Shown in pieces: positions 1-12,590 of a stretch of 46,032 bases of DNA (its first letter is position 1; each line of letters starts with the position of its first letter). The notes below the pieces were generated by a model. The model saw only the letters and a program-made list of their open reading frames with translations. It was not told the origin of the DNA and did no database searches. The DNA is taken from NCBI GenBank assembly GCA_024641005.1, contig JAHEDX010000031.1:1-46032 (forward strand). The letters run 5' to 3'. Position numbers and translations under genes: made by a program. Origin of the DNA: Acidimicrobiaceae bacterium. GTDB taxonomy: Bacteria; Actinomycetota; Acidimicrobiia; Acidimicrobiales; Ilumatobacteraceae.

Positions 1-141
1 ACATCGGGGCAGACAGTACGGCCAAATCGGTCGATCGTTCTCGCGGTGGCTACCCGATCCGTCACCGGCCGTACACGCAGGGTCATGGTCGAAACGATGT
101 CGGCACCGCCCGTCTTCACCGATACGCTGCACGAGCCATAA
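1..141 (+). CDS. Possible 3' end of a gene entering from the left (hypothetical)
   Basis: Frame 1 is open from the window edge to TAA at 139-141 and encodes 46 residues ending FTDTLHEP. I recognise no family. The opposite strand is also open here, so coding is not proven. A terminator-like hairpin 17 bases after the stop supports a rightward gene ending at this point. Confidence 0.3.
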   Translation, partial: TSGQTVRPNRSIVLAVATRSVTGRTRRVMVETMSAPPVFTDTLHEP

Positions 142-157
142 CCGGTCCAGAAGACCT

Positions 158-178
158 CGGAGGGTTCCTCCGCCTTTT
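158..178 (+). terminator. Candidate intrinsic terminator before tRNA-Thr
   Basis: A perfect 6-bp stem, CGGAGG (158-163) with CCTCCG (167-172), closes a 3-base loop and is followed by CCTTTTC. It would separate whatever ends near 141 from the tRNA. The T-run is short. Confidence 0.45.
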
Positions 179-189
179 CGACCGGTCCC

Positions 190-262
190 GCCCAGATAGC
201 TCAGTCGGTAGAGCAACGCACTCGTAATGCGTAGGTCAGGGGTTCAATTCCCCTTCTGGGCT
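190..262 (+). tRNA. tRNA-Thr (anticodon CGT)
   Basis: A 73-base cloverleaf. Acceptor GCCCAGA (190-196) pairs with TCTGGGC (255-261) and T262 is the discriminator base. The D arm is GCTC...GAGC, and the anticodon stem ACGCA/TGCGT holds loop CTCGTAA with anticodon CGT at 223-225, reading ACG. The T arm is AGGGG-TTCAATT-CCCCT. CCA is not encoded (CTC follows). Confidence 0.97.
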
Positions 263-404
263 CTCGAGCTGAACCGTTCCGTTCAGCAAGTTGCAGCACC
301 GGTCCTGCGAAATGCTGATTGGAACGGGTTGGTGGCGGCGCGGGGCATCGATCGGGGGACCAAGGTCCCTGGACTTTCCCGTCACCGTCGACCAGTCTCT
401 GAGT

Positions 405-815
405 GTGCGACTTGAGATAACCCGCCGCGCCGACCTCGCTGTACAGGCAATGCGCGTGCTCGGCGGGGCGCAGCATCGGATGAAGGCCTTGGCCATGGCC
501 GAGGCCCTCTGCACCACGCCGGGCTTCGTGCCACAGGTATTGGGACCGTTGGTGAAGGCCGGTTGGGTCCGGTCGGATCCGGGCCCAACAGGCGGTTACG
601 CGCTCGATGTCGCGCTCGACGACGTGAGCGTGCTCGAAGTCATCGAGGCGGTCGACGGTCCGACGGATACCGGTCTCTGCGTGGTGGCCGGCGACTCGTG
701 CAATCGGGATCACCCATGTGTATTGCACACCGCCTGGACCCAGGCACGTCGCGACCTCATGCTCACCCTCGACTCGGTGTCGATCGCCTCGCTCGACATC
801 GACACGCTTCGATGA
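405..815 (+). CDS. Rrf2-family Fe-S transcriptional regulator (NsrR/IscR-like)
   Basis: 136 residues if started at GTG 405, which gives the family-typical N-terminus VRLEITRRADLAVQAM. The winged helix-turn-helix covers about residues 1-75, with wing motif GPTGGY. Three cysteines near residues 90-103 (GLC, DSC, HPC) are spaced C-x6-C-x5-C, as in Rrf2 proteins that carry a [2Fe-2S] or [4Fe-4S] cluster and sense NO, redox or iron-sulfur status. The stop overlaps the next start (ATGA at 812). The position before a nitrate reductase cluster suggests an NsrR-like role in nitrate/NO control; this is inference. No clear Shine-Dalgarno is seen. Longer in-frame starts exist upstream but would add residues outside the family fold. 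Confidence 0.85.
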   Translation: MRLEITRRADLAVQAMRVLGGAQHRMKALAMAEALCTTPGFVPQVLGPLVKAGWVRSDPGPTGGYALDVALDDVSVLEVIEAVDGPTDTGLCVVAGDSCNRDHPCVLHTAWTQARRDLMLTLDSVSIASLDIDTLR

Positions 816-1651
816 GCCGAGCGGCGCCGGCAGGACAGGACCATGTCGCGGCGGCATCGCCGGTTGGCACCATCCATCGTCCCGGCGTCATCTCGGTCGC
901 GATCCCGAGCGAGCACGGCGGGTGGGGACTGACGATCGAACCGGTCCTGTTGGGCTTGCTGCTCGCACCGTCCACGCCAGGGGCGCTGATCGGCCTTGCC
1001 GCCGTCCTGGCATTCATGGCGAGAACCCCGATCAAGCTCGTGCTGGTCGACCGGCATCGCGATCGTTGGCTGGATCGTTCACGCCTGGCTGCGGTGGTCG
1101 CGTCAGCCGAGACGCTCGCCATCGTCGGATTGTCGGCGGCGGCCACCTGGTTGGCGGGGTGGTCGTGGTGGTTGCCAGTACTCGTCGCATCTCCACTCAT
1201 CGGGACCGAGCTCTGGTACGACGCCCGCAGCCGAAGTCGCCGCCTTGTGCCCGAATTGTTCGGCGCTGTCGGTGTCGCCGCATCAGTTGCATCGATCGCG
1301 CTGGCCGGTGGGGCCGGGACACGGCTCGCAGCAGGTGCCTGGTTCGTGCTGGGGGCACGCGCAGTGGGCTCGATCCCGTTCGTCCGTGCCCAGATCCTGC
1401 GCCTGCGGCGGGGCGAACTCGCGACGCGGTCGACCGATATCGCCCAGCTGGCGTCGGCCACGCTCGGCGCGGCCGCAGTGGCGCTCGACACGCGACTGGC
1501 GGTCGGCTGTGGGGCCGTGGTGGCGCTGGCGCTCTTCCAGACGGTGAGAGCGCGCACGACGCCGACGTCGGCCAGATCGCTCGGCTTCACCCAGATGGGC
1601 TTGGGCTTCTCCCTGGTGGTCGCCACCGCGATCGGTGTGGCGCTGAGCTGA
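812..1651 (+). CDS. YwiC-like integral membrane protein
   Basis: 279 residues from ATG 812, overlapping the Rrf2 stop by ATGA. The N-terminal motif IPSEHGGWG (about residues 30-38) followed by 7-8 hydrophobic helices is the signature of the YwiC-like family. In Bacillus subtilis ywiC lies in the narK-fnr-ywiC-narGHJI region, and here it also precedes nar genes, so the linkage is conserved across phyla. The biochemical role is unknown. Overlap with the regulator gene implies a shared transcript. The family call rests on the HGGWG motif, topology and context. Confidence 0.8.
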   Translation: MSRAAPAGQDHVAAASPVGTIHRPGVISVAIPSEHGGWGLTIEPVLLGLLLAPSTPGALIGLAAVLAFMARTPIKLVLVDRHRDRWLDRSRLAAVVASAETLAIVGLSAAATWLAGWSWWLPVLVASPLIGTELWYDARSRSRRLVPELFGAVGVAASVASIALAGGAGTRLAAGAWFVLGARAVGSIPFVRAQILRLRRGELATRSTDIAQLASATLGAAAVALDTRLAVGCGAVVALALFQTVRARTTPTSARSLGFTQMGLGFSLVVATAIGVALS

Positions 1652-1792
1652 ACCGTCGGGCAGCGGCACGGCGACATTGCGCCGTGTCAGAACCGAGAAG
1701 GGTCACGCGGCGTGAAGCCTCGGCTCGAGCGGAGCGGGTGGACCCTGCGCCCCTTGCGTTCCGTGCGCGAGTGGTCCCCGTGGGCGCAACTA

Positions 1793-1806
1793 GGGACCTT
1801 CGACCC
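1793..1806. promoter_or_regulatory. Candidate DosR/DevR-like box upstream of the nar cluster
   Basis: GGGACCTTCGACCC matches 11 of 14 positions of the DosR core GGGACTWWAGTCCC. It lies about 50 bases upstream of the dyad at 1846-1874 and 104 bases before the cytochrome c start. DosR controls narK2 in Mycobacterium tuberculosis, so the location makes sense. No DosR-like gene is in the window. Confidence 0.35.
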
Positions 1807-1845
1807 TTCATGCGATTCCGCACGTTCCAGCACAATGCTGAAAGA

Positions 1846-1874
1846 TCACAAGTCAATTAGTCCCCGACTTGTGA
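1846..1874. promoter_or_regulatory. Perfect inverted repeat, likely operator of the cytochrome c-narGHJI operon
   Basis: TCACAAGTC (1846-1854) and GACTTGTGA (1866-1874) are exact reverse complements separated by 11 bases. Half-site centres are 20 bases apart, about two helical turns, which suits a dimeric regulator. The surroundings are locally AT-rich. It begins 64 bases before the cytochrome c ATG. It is not a canonical FNR site (TTGAT-N4-ATCAA). The regulator is unknown; the Rrf2 protein encoded at 405-815 is a candidate. Confidence 0.6.
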
Positions 1875-1909
1875 ATATCGGAATCGGGAGACCACGAGGG
1901 AATGAGGGC

Positions 1910-2820
1910 ATGACTGCGCCGCCGCGTAAGGGCCGCACGCTGATCGGATCGACCCTGCTGCCGGTCGCCGTCGTCGTGTTCACCGCGATCTTCGGAACCC
2001 TCAGCGCCCACTCCGATGCGGCCAACGCCCAGGACGTCTCAGGGTCCGATCTCTACGCCGCGAACTGCGCGGGCTGTCACCAACCCGGCGGCGAGGGCAT
2101 CGTGGGGACGTTCCCCCCACTCGCCGGCAACCCGGCCGCCGCCGACCCGACCTATGTGGCCACGGTCGTGTCCCAGGGCAAGAGCGGCCCAATCGAGGTA
2201 CTCGGCGTTCCGTACGACGGGGTAATGCCGCCGTTCAGCAAGCTCTCGACCGACGAGATTGCGGCCATTGCCGACCATGTCTCGGGCCTCGCGACCGGAA
2301 CCGCGCCCGACACCGCACCCGACACCGCACCAACCTCCGTTCCCGACGGCGTGCCTACGACGACCGTCCCTCCGGAACCACCGGTCGCCGGCGACGCTGA
2401 CAGGGGCCGCGAACTCTTCGTCGGTTCGAACCGCTTGGATCGAGGTGCTCCAGGGTGTGCGTCGTGCCATGTCGCAGGTGACGTCGGCAACCTCGGCGGG
2501 AACGGTCTCGGCCCCGACCTGACCGGCGTCTACGGGCGTCTTGGCGGCGAGGCGGGCCTGACCGCATGGCTGGCCAACCCGGCGTCGAAGACGATGATGC
2601 CGGTCTTCGCCGACCGCCCGATGACCGATCAGGAGATCGCCGACCTGGTCGCGTTTCTCGCCGACACCCCGAACAGCGAGCGGCCGTCCTACTCGGCCGA
2701 CTGGCTGCTGATGGCCGGACTCGCCGGCCTCGGCATGTTGCTCATCGGCATGGCCATCGCCTGGCGCGGCATGCGCCGACCGTACGCCCAGATTCTCGCG
2801 ACCACCAGGAGGAGCCCACG

Positions 2821-2824
<4 letters not shown>
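1910..2824 (+). CDS. Membrane-anchored di-heme cytochrome c
   Basis: 304 residues. ATG 1910 has GAGGG nine bases upstream. An N-terminal hydrophobic segment (about residues 13-32) exports the protein. Domain 1 has heme motif CAGCH (C53, C56, H57) with a likely Met ligand in VMPPF. A Thr/Pro-rich linker (about residues 125-155, with repeated APDT) leads to domain 2 with CASCH (C183, C186, H187) and TMMPVF. A C-terminal helix (about residues 265-288) anchors it. The stop overlaps the narG start (ATGA at 2821), so it is the first gene of the nar operon. A role as electron carrier to or beside the nitrate reductase is inferred from position. Such a gene is not part of the classical narGHJI unit of E. 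coli. Confidence 0.88.
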
Positions 2825-7960
<5,136 letters not shown>

Positions 7961-7964
<4 letters not shown>

Positions 7965-8479
7965 CCATGTGGACCGACATCGTCGCACTCGGCTACCGCT
8001 ACCCGACGCCCACTGCAGCGGACGAACTGCGCGCAGCCGTCGAACGCATCGGCGATCACGAGGTGAAGCGCCATTTCGCACGATTCGTCGGCGCTGTCGG
8101 CTCCCTGTCGCTGGGAGCGTGGGAGGAACTGCATACCGCAACGCTCGACCTGTCCGCCCCATTCGTGCCATATGTGGGCCACGTGATCTGGGGCGACGCC
8201 TACCGGCGTGGCGAGTTCATGGCCGATCTCACCAGGGCAATGGCAGCGGTCGGCGTGGACCCCGAAGGCGAACTCCCCGACCATCTCGAGCCGGTGCTGC
8301 GCTATCTCGCGGCCACACCGACACCACTACCCGATCTGCTCGACGTGCTACCCGGTGCGATCGCCACGATGAGCCAAACGCTCGCATCCGCGTCACCGGA
8401 CAATCCCTACTGCCACCTGTTGGCGGCAACGCTGGCGAGTGCCGGTAACCGGCCGGTCACGATCGGGGGCAGGCGATGA
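7961..8479 (+). CDS. narJ: Nitrate reductase assembly chaperone NarJ
   Basis: 172 residues, an all-helical TorD/NarJ-family chaperone that helps insert the Mo cofactor and assemble NarGH at the membrane; it is not part of the final enzyme. Family features are YRYPT near the N-terminus, the FVPYVGHVIWGD segment, and E-L-PDHLEPVLRYLA, the conserved NarJ core. ATG 7961 overlaps the narH stop; a second in-frame ATG lies at 7967. The stop overlaps narI at 8476. Confidence 0.94.
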
Positions 8480-9198
8480 CCTCCAACGACTTCCTGTTCG
8501 GTGTCGTGCCCTATGCCGTCGCGACCCTCGCGGTGATCGTGACGATCATCCGATGGCGCTCGGCGCCGTTCACGGTGTCGTCGCTGTCATCGCAGTTGCT
8601 CGAGAGCCGCAAGCTGTACTGGGGCACCGTGCCGTTCCACTGGGGGTTGTCGCTGATCCTGATCGGTCACCTCGGGGCGCTCCTCGTTCCGCGCGGATTC
8701 GAGTTGTGGAACGGCGCCCCGGTCCGCCTGTATCTGCTCGAGATGACCGGGCTGGCGCTCGCCCTGTGGGCCGCCTTCGGCATCACGATGCTGTTCATCC
8801 GACGTCACGGCGACGCCAGAATCCGTCGGGTCAGTACCCCGATGGACACCATCGTGCTCGTGATCATCGGCACCCAGATCGTCACCGGGATATGGATCGC
8901 GGTGGGGTACCGGTGGGGTTCGTACTGGGGCACCGGTGTCTTCGTGCCCTATGTGCGCTCGCTGTTCACGTTCCGACCGGAACCCGACTACGTCGCACCA
9001 CTTCCGATCGTGCTGAAGCTGCACGTGCTGTCGTTCTTCGCGTTCCTGGCCGTGTTCCCGTTCACACGGCTCGTCCACATCATCACGTTGCCGCTCCAGT
9101 ACCTGTTCCGCCCCTGGCAGAAGGTGATCGCCAACCGCGAGCCCCCGTCACCCGGCTACGTGTCGAACCACCGGCGGATCAGGCAGTACCGCCGGTGA
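8476..9198 (+). CDS. narI: Nitrate reductase gamma subunit NarI (cytochrome b)
   Basis: 240 residues with five predicted membrane helices. Oxidises quinol and holds two b hemes. Likely axial histidines are H55 and H65 (PFHWG, IGH; ten apart, as E. coli H56/H66) and H183 and H201 (KLHVL, RLVHI; 18 apart, as E. coli H187/H205). The intact set of ligands argues for a working quinol:nitrate reductase. It closes the run of ATGA-coupled genes. Confidence 0.97.
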   Translation: MTSNDFLFGVVPYAVATLAVIVTIIRWRSAPFTVSSLSSQLLESRKLYWGTVPFHWGLSLILIGHLGALLVPRGFELWNGAPVRLYLLEMTGLALALWAAFGITMLFIRRHGDARIRRVSTPMDTIVLVIIGTQIVTGIWIAVGYRWGSYWGTGVFVPYVRSLFTFRPEPDYVAPLPIVLKLHVLSFFAFLAVFPFTRLVHIITLPLQYLFRPWQKVIANREPPSPGYVSNHRRIRQYRR

Positions 9199-9250
9199 AC
9201 TGCCCTGCCAACCCCACAGCCGATCTCCGGCCCCGACGAACGAGATCCCG

Positions 9251-10876
9251 ATGAACGCCGACCAGCCGCTTACCGACGAGCAACCTCCGAGATTGCTCGA
9301 CTTCCACCAAGAACGCATTCGGGTGCTGCACTTCACGTGGATCGCCTTCTTCATGACGTTCTATGTCTGGTTCAACCTCGCACCGTTGTCGACCACGATG
9401 CGCGAGAACTCGGATTGGCTGACCAAGGAACACGTCAAGATCCTCCTGATCGCCAACGTGGCGCTCACGATCCCGGCCCGAATCGTCGTCGGCAGCCTGA
9501 TCGACCGGTTCGGTGCCCGTGTGGTGTTCACCTGGCTGATGATCTCCATGTCGATTCCGGCGATCGTGTTCGCCTTCTCCGACAGCTTTACGCAGATGCT
9601 GATCTCACGACTGGCCCTCAGTTGTGTCGGCGCCGGCTTCGTGATCGGCATCAAGATGGTGGCGCAGTGGTTCCCGCCCAAGTACATCGGCCGAACCGAG
9701 GGGTTCTACGCCGGATGGGGCAACTTCGGCTCGGCGTGGGCAGCCATGACGCTGCCATGGCTCACGATCACCGTTCTCGACAGCTGGCTCGGCATGGGAG
9801 AGGACGCGTGGCGTTGGGCGATGGCGCTCAACGGTCTGACGCTCGGCATCTACGGCGTCATGTACTACTTCCTCGTCCGCGACGTACCAGACGACCGCGT
9901 CCTCACCGTCACCAAGAAGACCACGCCGATGATGGTGAGTTCGTATGGCGACCTCGTCCAGTACCTGGTGTGGTCGATGCCGATCGTGGGAGCGCTCGGC
10001 CTGCTGGCGTGGCGGATCTCCAATGTCGAGGTCAACGGCGACGTCGTGCTCTCGCAGACCTGGCTCTGGATCGTCTACGTGGCACTCGCGTTGGTCTATC
10101 TCGGCCACGTGATCCGCACCTTGCAGATCAACTTGCCCTACCTGCGTGCAGGTGTGCCCGAGGAGGAGAAGTACCACTTCGGCAGCGTCGTTGCGCTCAA
10201 CTCGACCTACTTCGCCAACTTCGGTGCAGAGCTGGCCGTCGTATCGATGCTGCCCGAGTTCTACGAGGAGGTGTTCGCCCCGCTCACCGACAACGCCGGC
10301 GCCCCGATCGTCACCGCGACCGTCGCCGGCTTCGTGGCCGCATCGTTCGCATTCGTGAACTTGGTGGCCCGGCCCCTCGGTGGGTACCTGTCCGACCGGC
10401 TCGCGAACCGGAAGCTCACCATGTTGGCCTACATCCTGGGCATCGTGTTGGGGTTCACACTGATGGGTTTCATCGCGAAATGGACGCCGGGCGTCGACGA
10501 GGATGGCCTCAAGAACCTGGCGCCGGCATTCGGAGGGGTCTCGTGGCTCGTCATCGCCGTCGCGATCACCGTGTTCGCATCGATGTTCGTGCAAGGTGCC
10601 GAGGGCGCGACCTTCGCCATCATCCCGATGGTCAACAAGAAGATGACGGGCCAGGTCGCAGGCATGGCGGGCGCCTACGGAAACATCGGTGCCGTCGTCT
10701 ACCTGGTCATCTTCTCCCTCGTCGACGCTCGCACGTTCTTCTTCATCCTCGCGGCCGGGGCAGGTGCGAGCTTCCTGCTCACCCTGGCGCTGCTCAAAGA
10801 GCCCGAGGGCGCGTTCGACAGCGAGTTCGACACCACCGACGCCAGTGATCCCAGCACAGTGATCGCCGGCGACTGA
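9251..10876 (+). CDS. narK: NarK-type nitrate/nitrite transporter 1 (MFS, NNP family)
   Basis: 541 residues, about 12 membrane helices, 52 bases after narI. NNP signatures are GFYAGWGNFGSAWA (first) and GMAGAYGNIGAVVYLVIF (second), both intact, the form seen in NarK1/NasA-like carriers associated with proton-coupled nitrate uptake. A charged loop near TM2-3 (LIDRFGAR) is the usual MFS motif. The cytoplasmic loop is enlarged compared with E. coli NarK. Its sequence differs clearly from the next gene, so the two are not a recent duplication. Start ATG 9251 has only a weak purine stretch (GAGA) before it. Confidence 0.92.
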   Translation: MNADQPLTDEQPPRLLDFHQERIRVLHFTWIAFFMTFYVWFNLAPLSTTMRENSDWLTKEHVKILLIANVALTIPARIVVGSLIDRFGARVVFTWLMISMSIPAIVFAFSDSFTQMLISRLALSCVGAGFVIGIKMVAQWFPPKYIGRTEGFYAGWGNFGSAWAAMTLPWLTITVLDSWLGMGEDAWRWAMALNGLTLGIYGVMYYFLVRDVPDDRVLTVTKKTTPMMVSSYGDLVQYLVWSMPIVGALGLLAWRISNVEVNGDVVLSQTWLWIVYVALALVYLGHVIRTLQINLPYLRAGVPEEEKYHFGSVVALNSTYFANFGAELAVVSMLPEFYEEVFAPLTDNAGAPIVTATVAGFVAASFAFVNLVARPLGGYLSDRLANRKLTMLAYILGIVLGFTLMGFIAKWTPGVDEDGLKNLAPAFGGVSWLVIAVAITVFASMFVQGAEGATFAIIPMVNKKMTGQVAGMAGAYGNIGAVVYLVIFSLVDARTFFFILAAGAGASFLLTLALLKEPEGAFDSEFDTTDASDPSTVIAGD

Positions 10877-10907
10877 CAACGAGTTCGACACCGACAGGAG
10901 ATCCGCC

Positions 10908-12512
10908 ATGGCAGACATCACCGAATGGGACGTCGAGAACGAGGAGTTCTGGGAGAGCACCGGCAAGAAGGTCGCCTCGAGGAACCTCTGGGTCTCGATA
11001 CCGAGCCTGCTGTGCGGGTTCGCCGTCTGGCTCTACTGGAGCATCATCACGGTCCAGATGCTCAATCTGGGCTTCCCGTTCGAGCAGTCCGAGCTGTTCA
11101 CGATCACCGCGATCGCCGGCTTCACGGGCGCCACGTTCCGAATCCCCAACAGCTTCTTCATCCGCATCGCCGGTGGCAGGAACACGATCTTCCTGACCAC
11201 GGTGCTGCTCATGATCCCCGCCGCCGGCACCGGAATCGCCCTGCTCGACAAGGGCACCCCGCTGTGGGTGTTCCAGCTGCTCGCATTCCTGTCGGGACTC
11301 GGTGGCGGCAACTTCGCGTCCTCCATGTCGAACATCAGCTTCTTCTATCCGAAACGCAAGCAGGGACTGGCGCTCGGCCTGAACGCCGGCATCGGCAACG
11401 CCGGAGTGACCACGATGCAGCTCTTGATCCCACTGGTGATGACCCGCGGGATCTTCGGCGGCGGTTCGCTGGTGCTCGAACAGGACTCGGGCACGCTGAT
11501 CGGCAAGATCAAGGCCGGCACCGACACCTACATCCACAACGCTGGATTCGTCTGGCTCGTGTTCCTCGTTCCGCTCGCGTTCTTCGGGTGGTTCTTGATG
11601 AACAACATCCGAGCCCCACACGTCTCACCCAACATCGGCAACCCGTTGTCGTCGTTCGGCAAGATCCTCGGGATGCTCGCTGTCTCGTGCATCCCCTCGC
11701 TGATCGGTCTGTACATCATCCTGCCGAAGTCGACAGGTCTCGGTGCGCCCTCATGGGCGAAATGGCCCGTGATCGCCTTCGTGTTGTGGTGCACGGTGTT
11801 CCTGTTGAAGTTGATTCCAGGGGAGATCAAGCCCAACCTCGAACGCCAGTACAAGATCTTCGGTCACAAGCACACCTGGATCATGAGCGCGATCTACACG
11901 ATGACGTTCGGTAGCTTCATCGGTTACTCGGCCGGATTCGCATTGGCGATCAAGGTCGTCTTCGGGTTCAAGCACATCGAAGTCGGCGGGATCCTCACCC
12001 ACGACACCATCAATCCGGATGGCCCGTCAGCGCTCACCTACGCCTGGATGGGGCCATTCATCGGCGCCTTCATCCGGCCGGTCGGCGGCTGGATCGCGGA
12101 CCGGGTCGGTGGCGCGCGAGTCACCCACTGGGTGTCGATCGTCATGACCGTGAGCGCGATCGGTGTCGCCTACTACCTCCGCCAGGCGTACCGATCCGAG
12201 ACCCCCGAGGACTACTTCGTCCCGTTCTTCCTGTTGTTCCTCCTGCTGTTCGCCGCGAGTGGCATCGGGAACGGTTCGACGTTCCGCACGATCGCGATCG
12301 TGTTCGACAAGGAGCAGGCCGGTCCGGTGCTCGGCTGGACATCGGCTGTCGCCGCCTACGGCGCCTTCATCGTTCCCGAAGAGTTCGGCACCCAGATCAA
12401 GGCAGCACGGCCCGAGTACGCGCTCGCCGCGTTCGCCGTGTTCTATCTCGTGTGCATGGTGATCAACTGGTGGTACTACCTCGGCCCCAAGGCCGAATAC
12501 CAGAATCCGTAG
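10908..12512 (+). CDS. narK: NarK-type nitrate/nitrite transporter 2 (MFS, NarK/NarU subtype)
   Basis: 534 residues, about 12 helices, 31 bases after the first transporter, with AGGAG upstream of ATG 10908. The motif NFASSMSNISFFYPK followed by GLNAGIGNAGVT is close to E. coli NarK, while the second signature reads SAVAAYGAFIVPEEFG, the NarK/NarU form (nitrite efflux or nitrate/nitrite exchange). A pair of one uptake-type and one exchanger-type carrier parallels the NarK1-NarK2 fusion of Paracoccus, here as separate proteins. The transport mode is inferred from subtype. Confidence 0.92.
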   Translation: MADITEWDVENEEFWESTGKKVASRNLWVSIPSLLCGFAVWLYWSIITVQMLNLGFPFEQSELFTITAIAGFTGATFRIPNSFFIRIAGGRNTIFLTTVLLMIPAAGTGIALLDKGTPLWVFQLLAFLSGLGGGNFASSMSNISFFYPKRKQGLALGLNAGIGNAGVTTMQLLIPLVMTRGIFGGGSLVLEQDSGTLIGKIKAGTDTYIHNAGFVWLVFLVPLAFFGWFLMNNIRAPHVSPNIGNPLSSFGKILGMLAVSCIPSLIGLYIILPKSTGLGAPSWAKWPVIAFVLWCTVFLLKLIPGEIKPNLERQYKIFGHKHTWIMSAIYTMTFGSFIGYSAGFALAIKVVFGFKHIEVGGILTHDTINPDGPSALTYAWMGPFIGAFIRPVGGWIADRVGGARVTHWVSIVMTVSAIGVAYYLRQAYRSETPEDYFVPFFLLFLLLFAASGIGNGSTFRTIAIVFDKEQAGPVLGWTSAVAAYGAFIVPEEFGTQIKAARPEYALAAFAVFYLVCMVINWWYYLGPKAEYQNP

Positions 12513-12590
12513 CGGGGCAGGCCAACAGCGCCACGGGCACGACGGGTGGCTGGGCTTGCAGACCCCGACCAACCCCCCGCACAATGTCGG

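Noticed and set aside
201-857. Long minus-strand open frame across tRNA-Thr and the Rrf2 gene
   Set aside because: It runs through the tRNA and antisense to a clear Rrf2 protein; composition is Arg/Pro/His-rich shadow.
1840-1880. FNR/CRP box before the nar operon
   Set aside because: The dyad half-sites are in the opposite orientation to TGTGA-N6-TCACA and do not fit TTGAT-N4-ATCAA.
2566-2820. N-terminal extension of NarG by 85 residues
   Set aside because: It overlaps the cytochrome c coding region, is Arg-rich, and known NarG proteins begin near ATG 2821.
9605-10966. 453-residue minus-strand frame inside the first transporter gene
   Set aside because: Composition (Glu/His/Arg/Asp-rich) is that of an antisense shadow; the plus-strand MFS protein is unambiguous.
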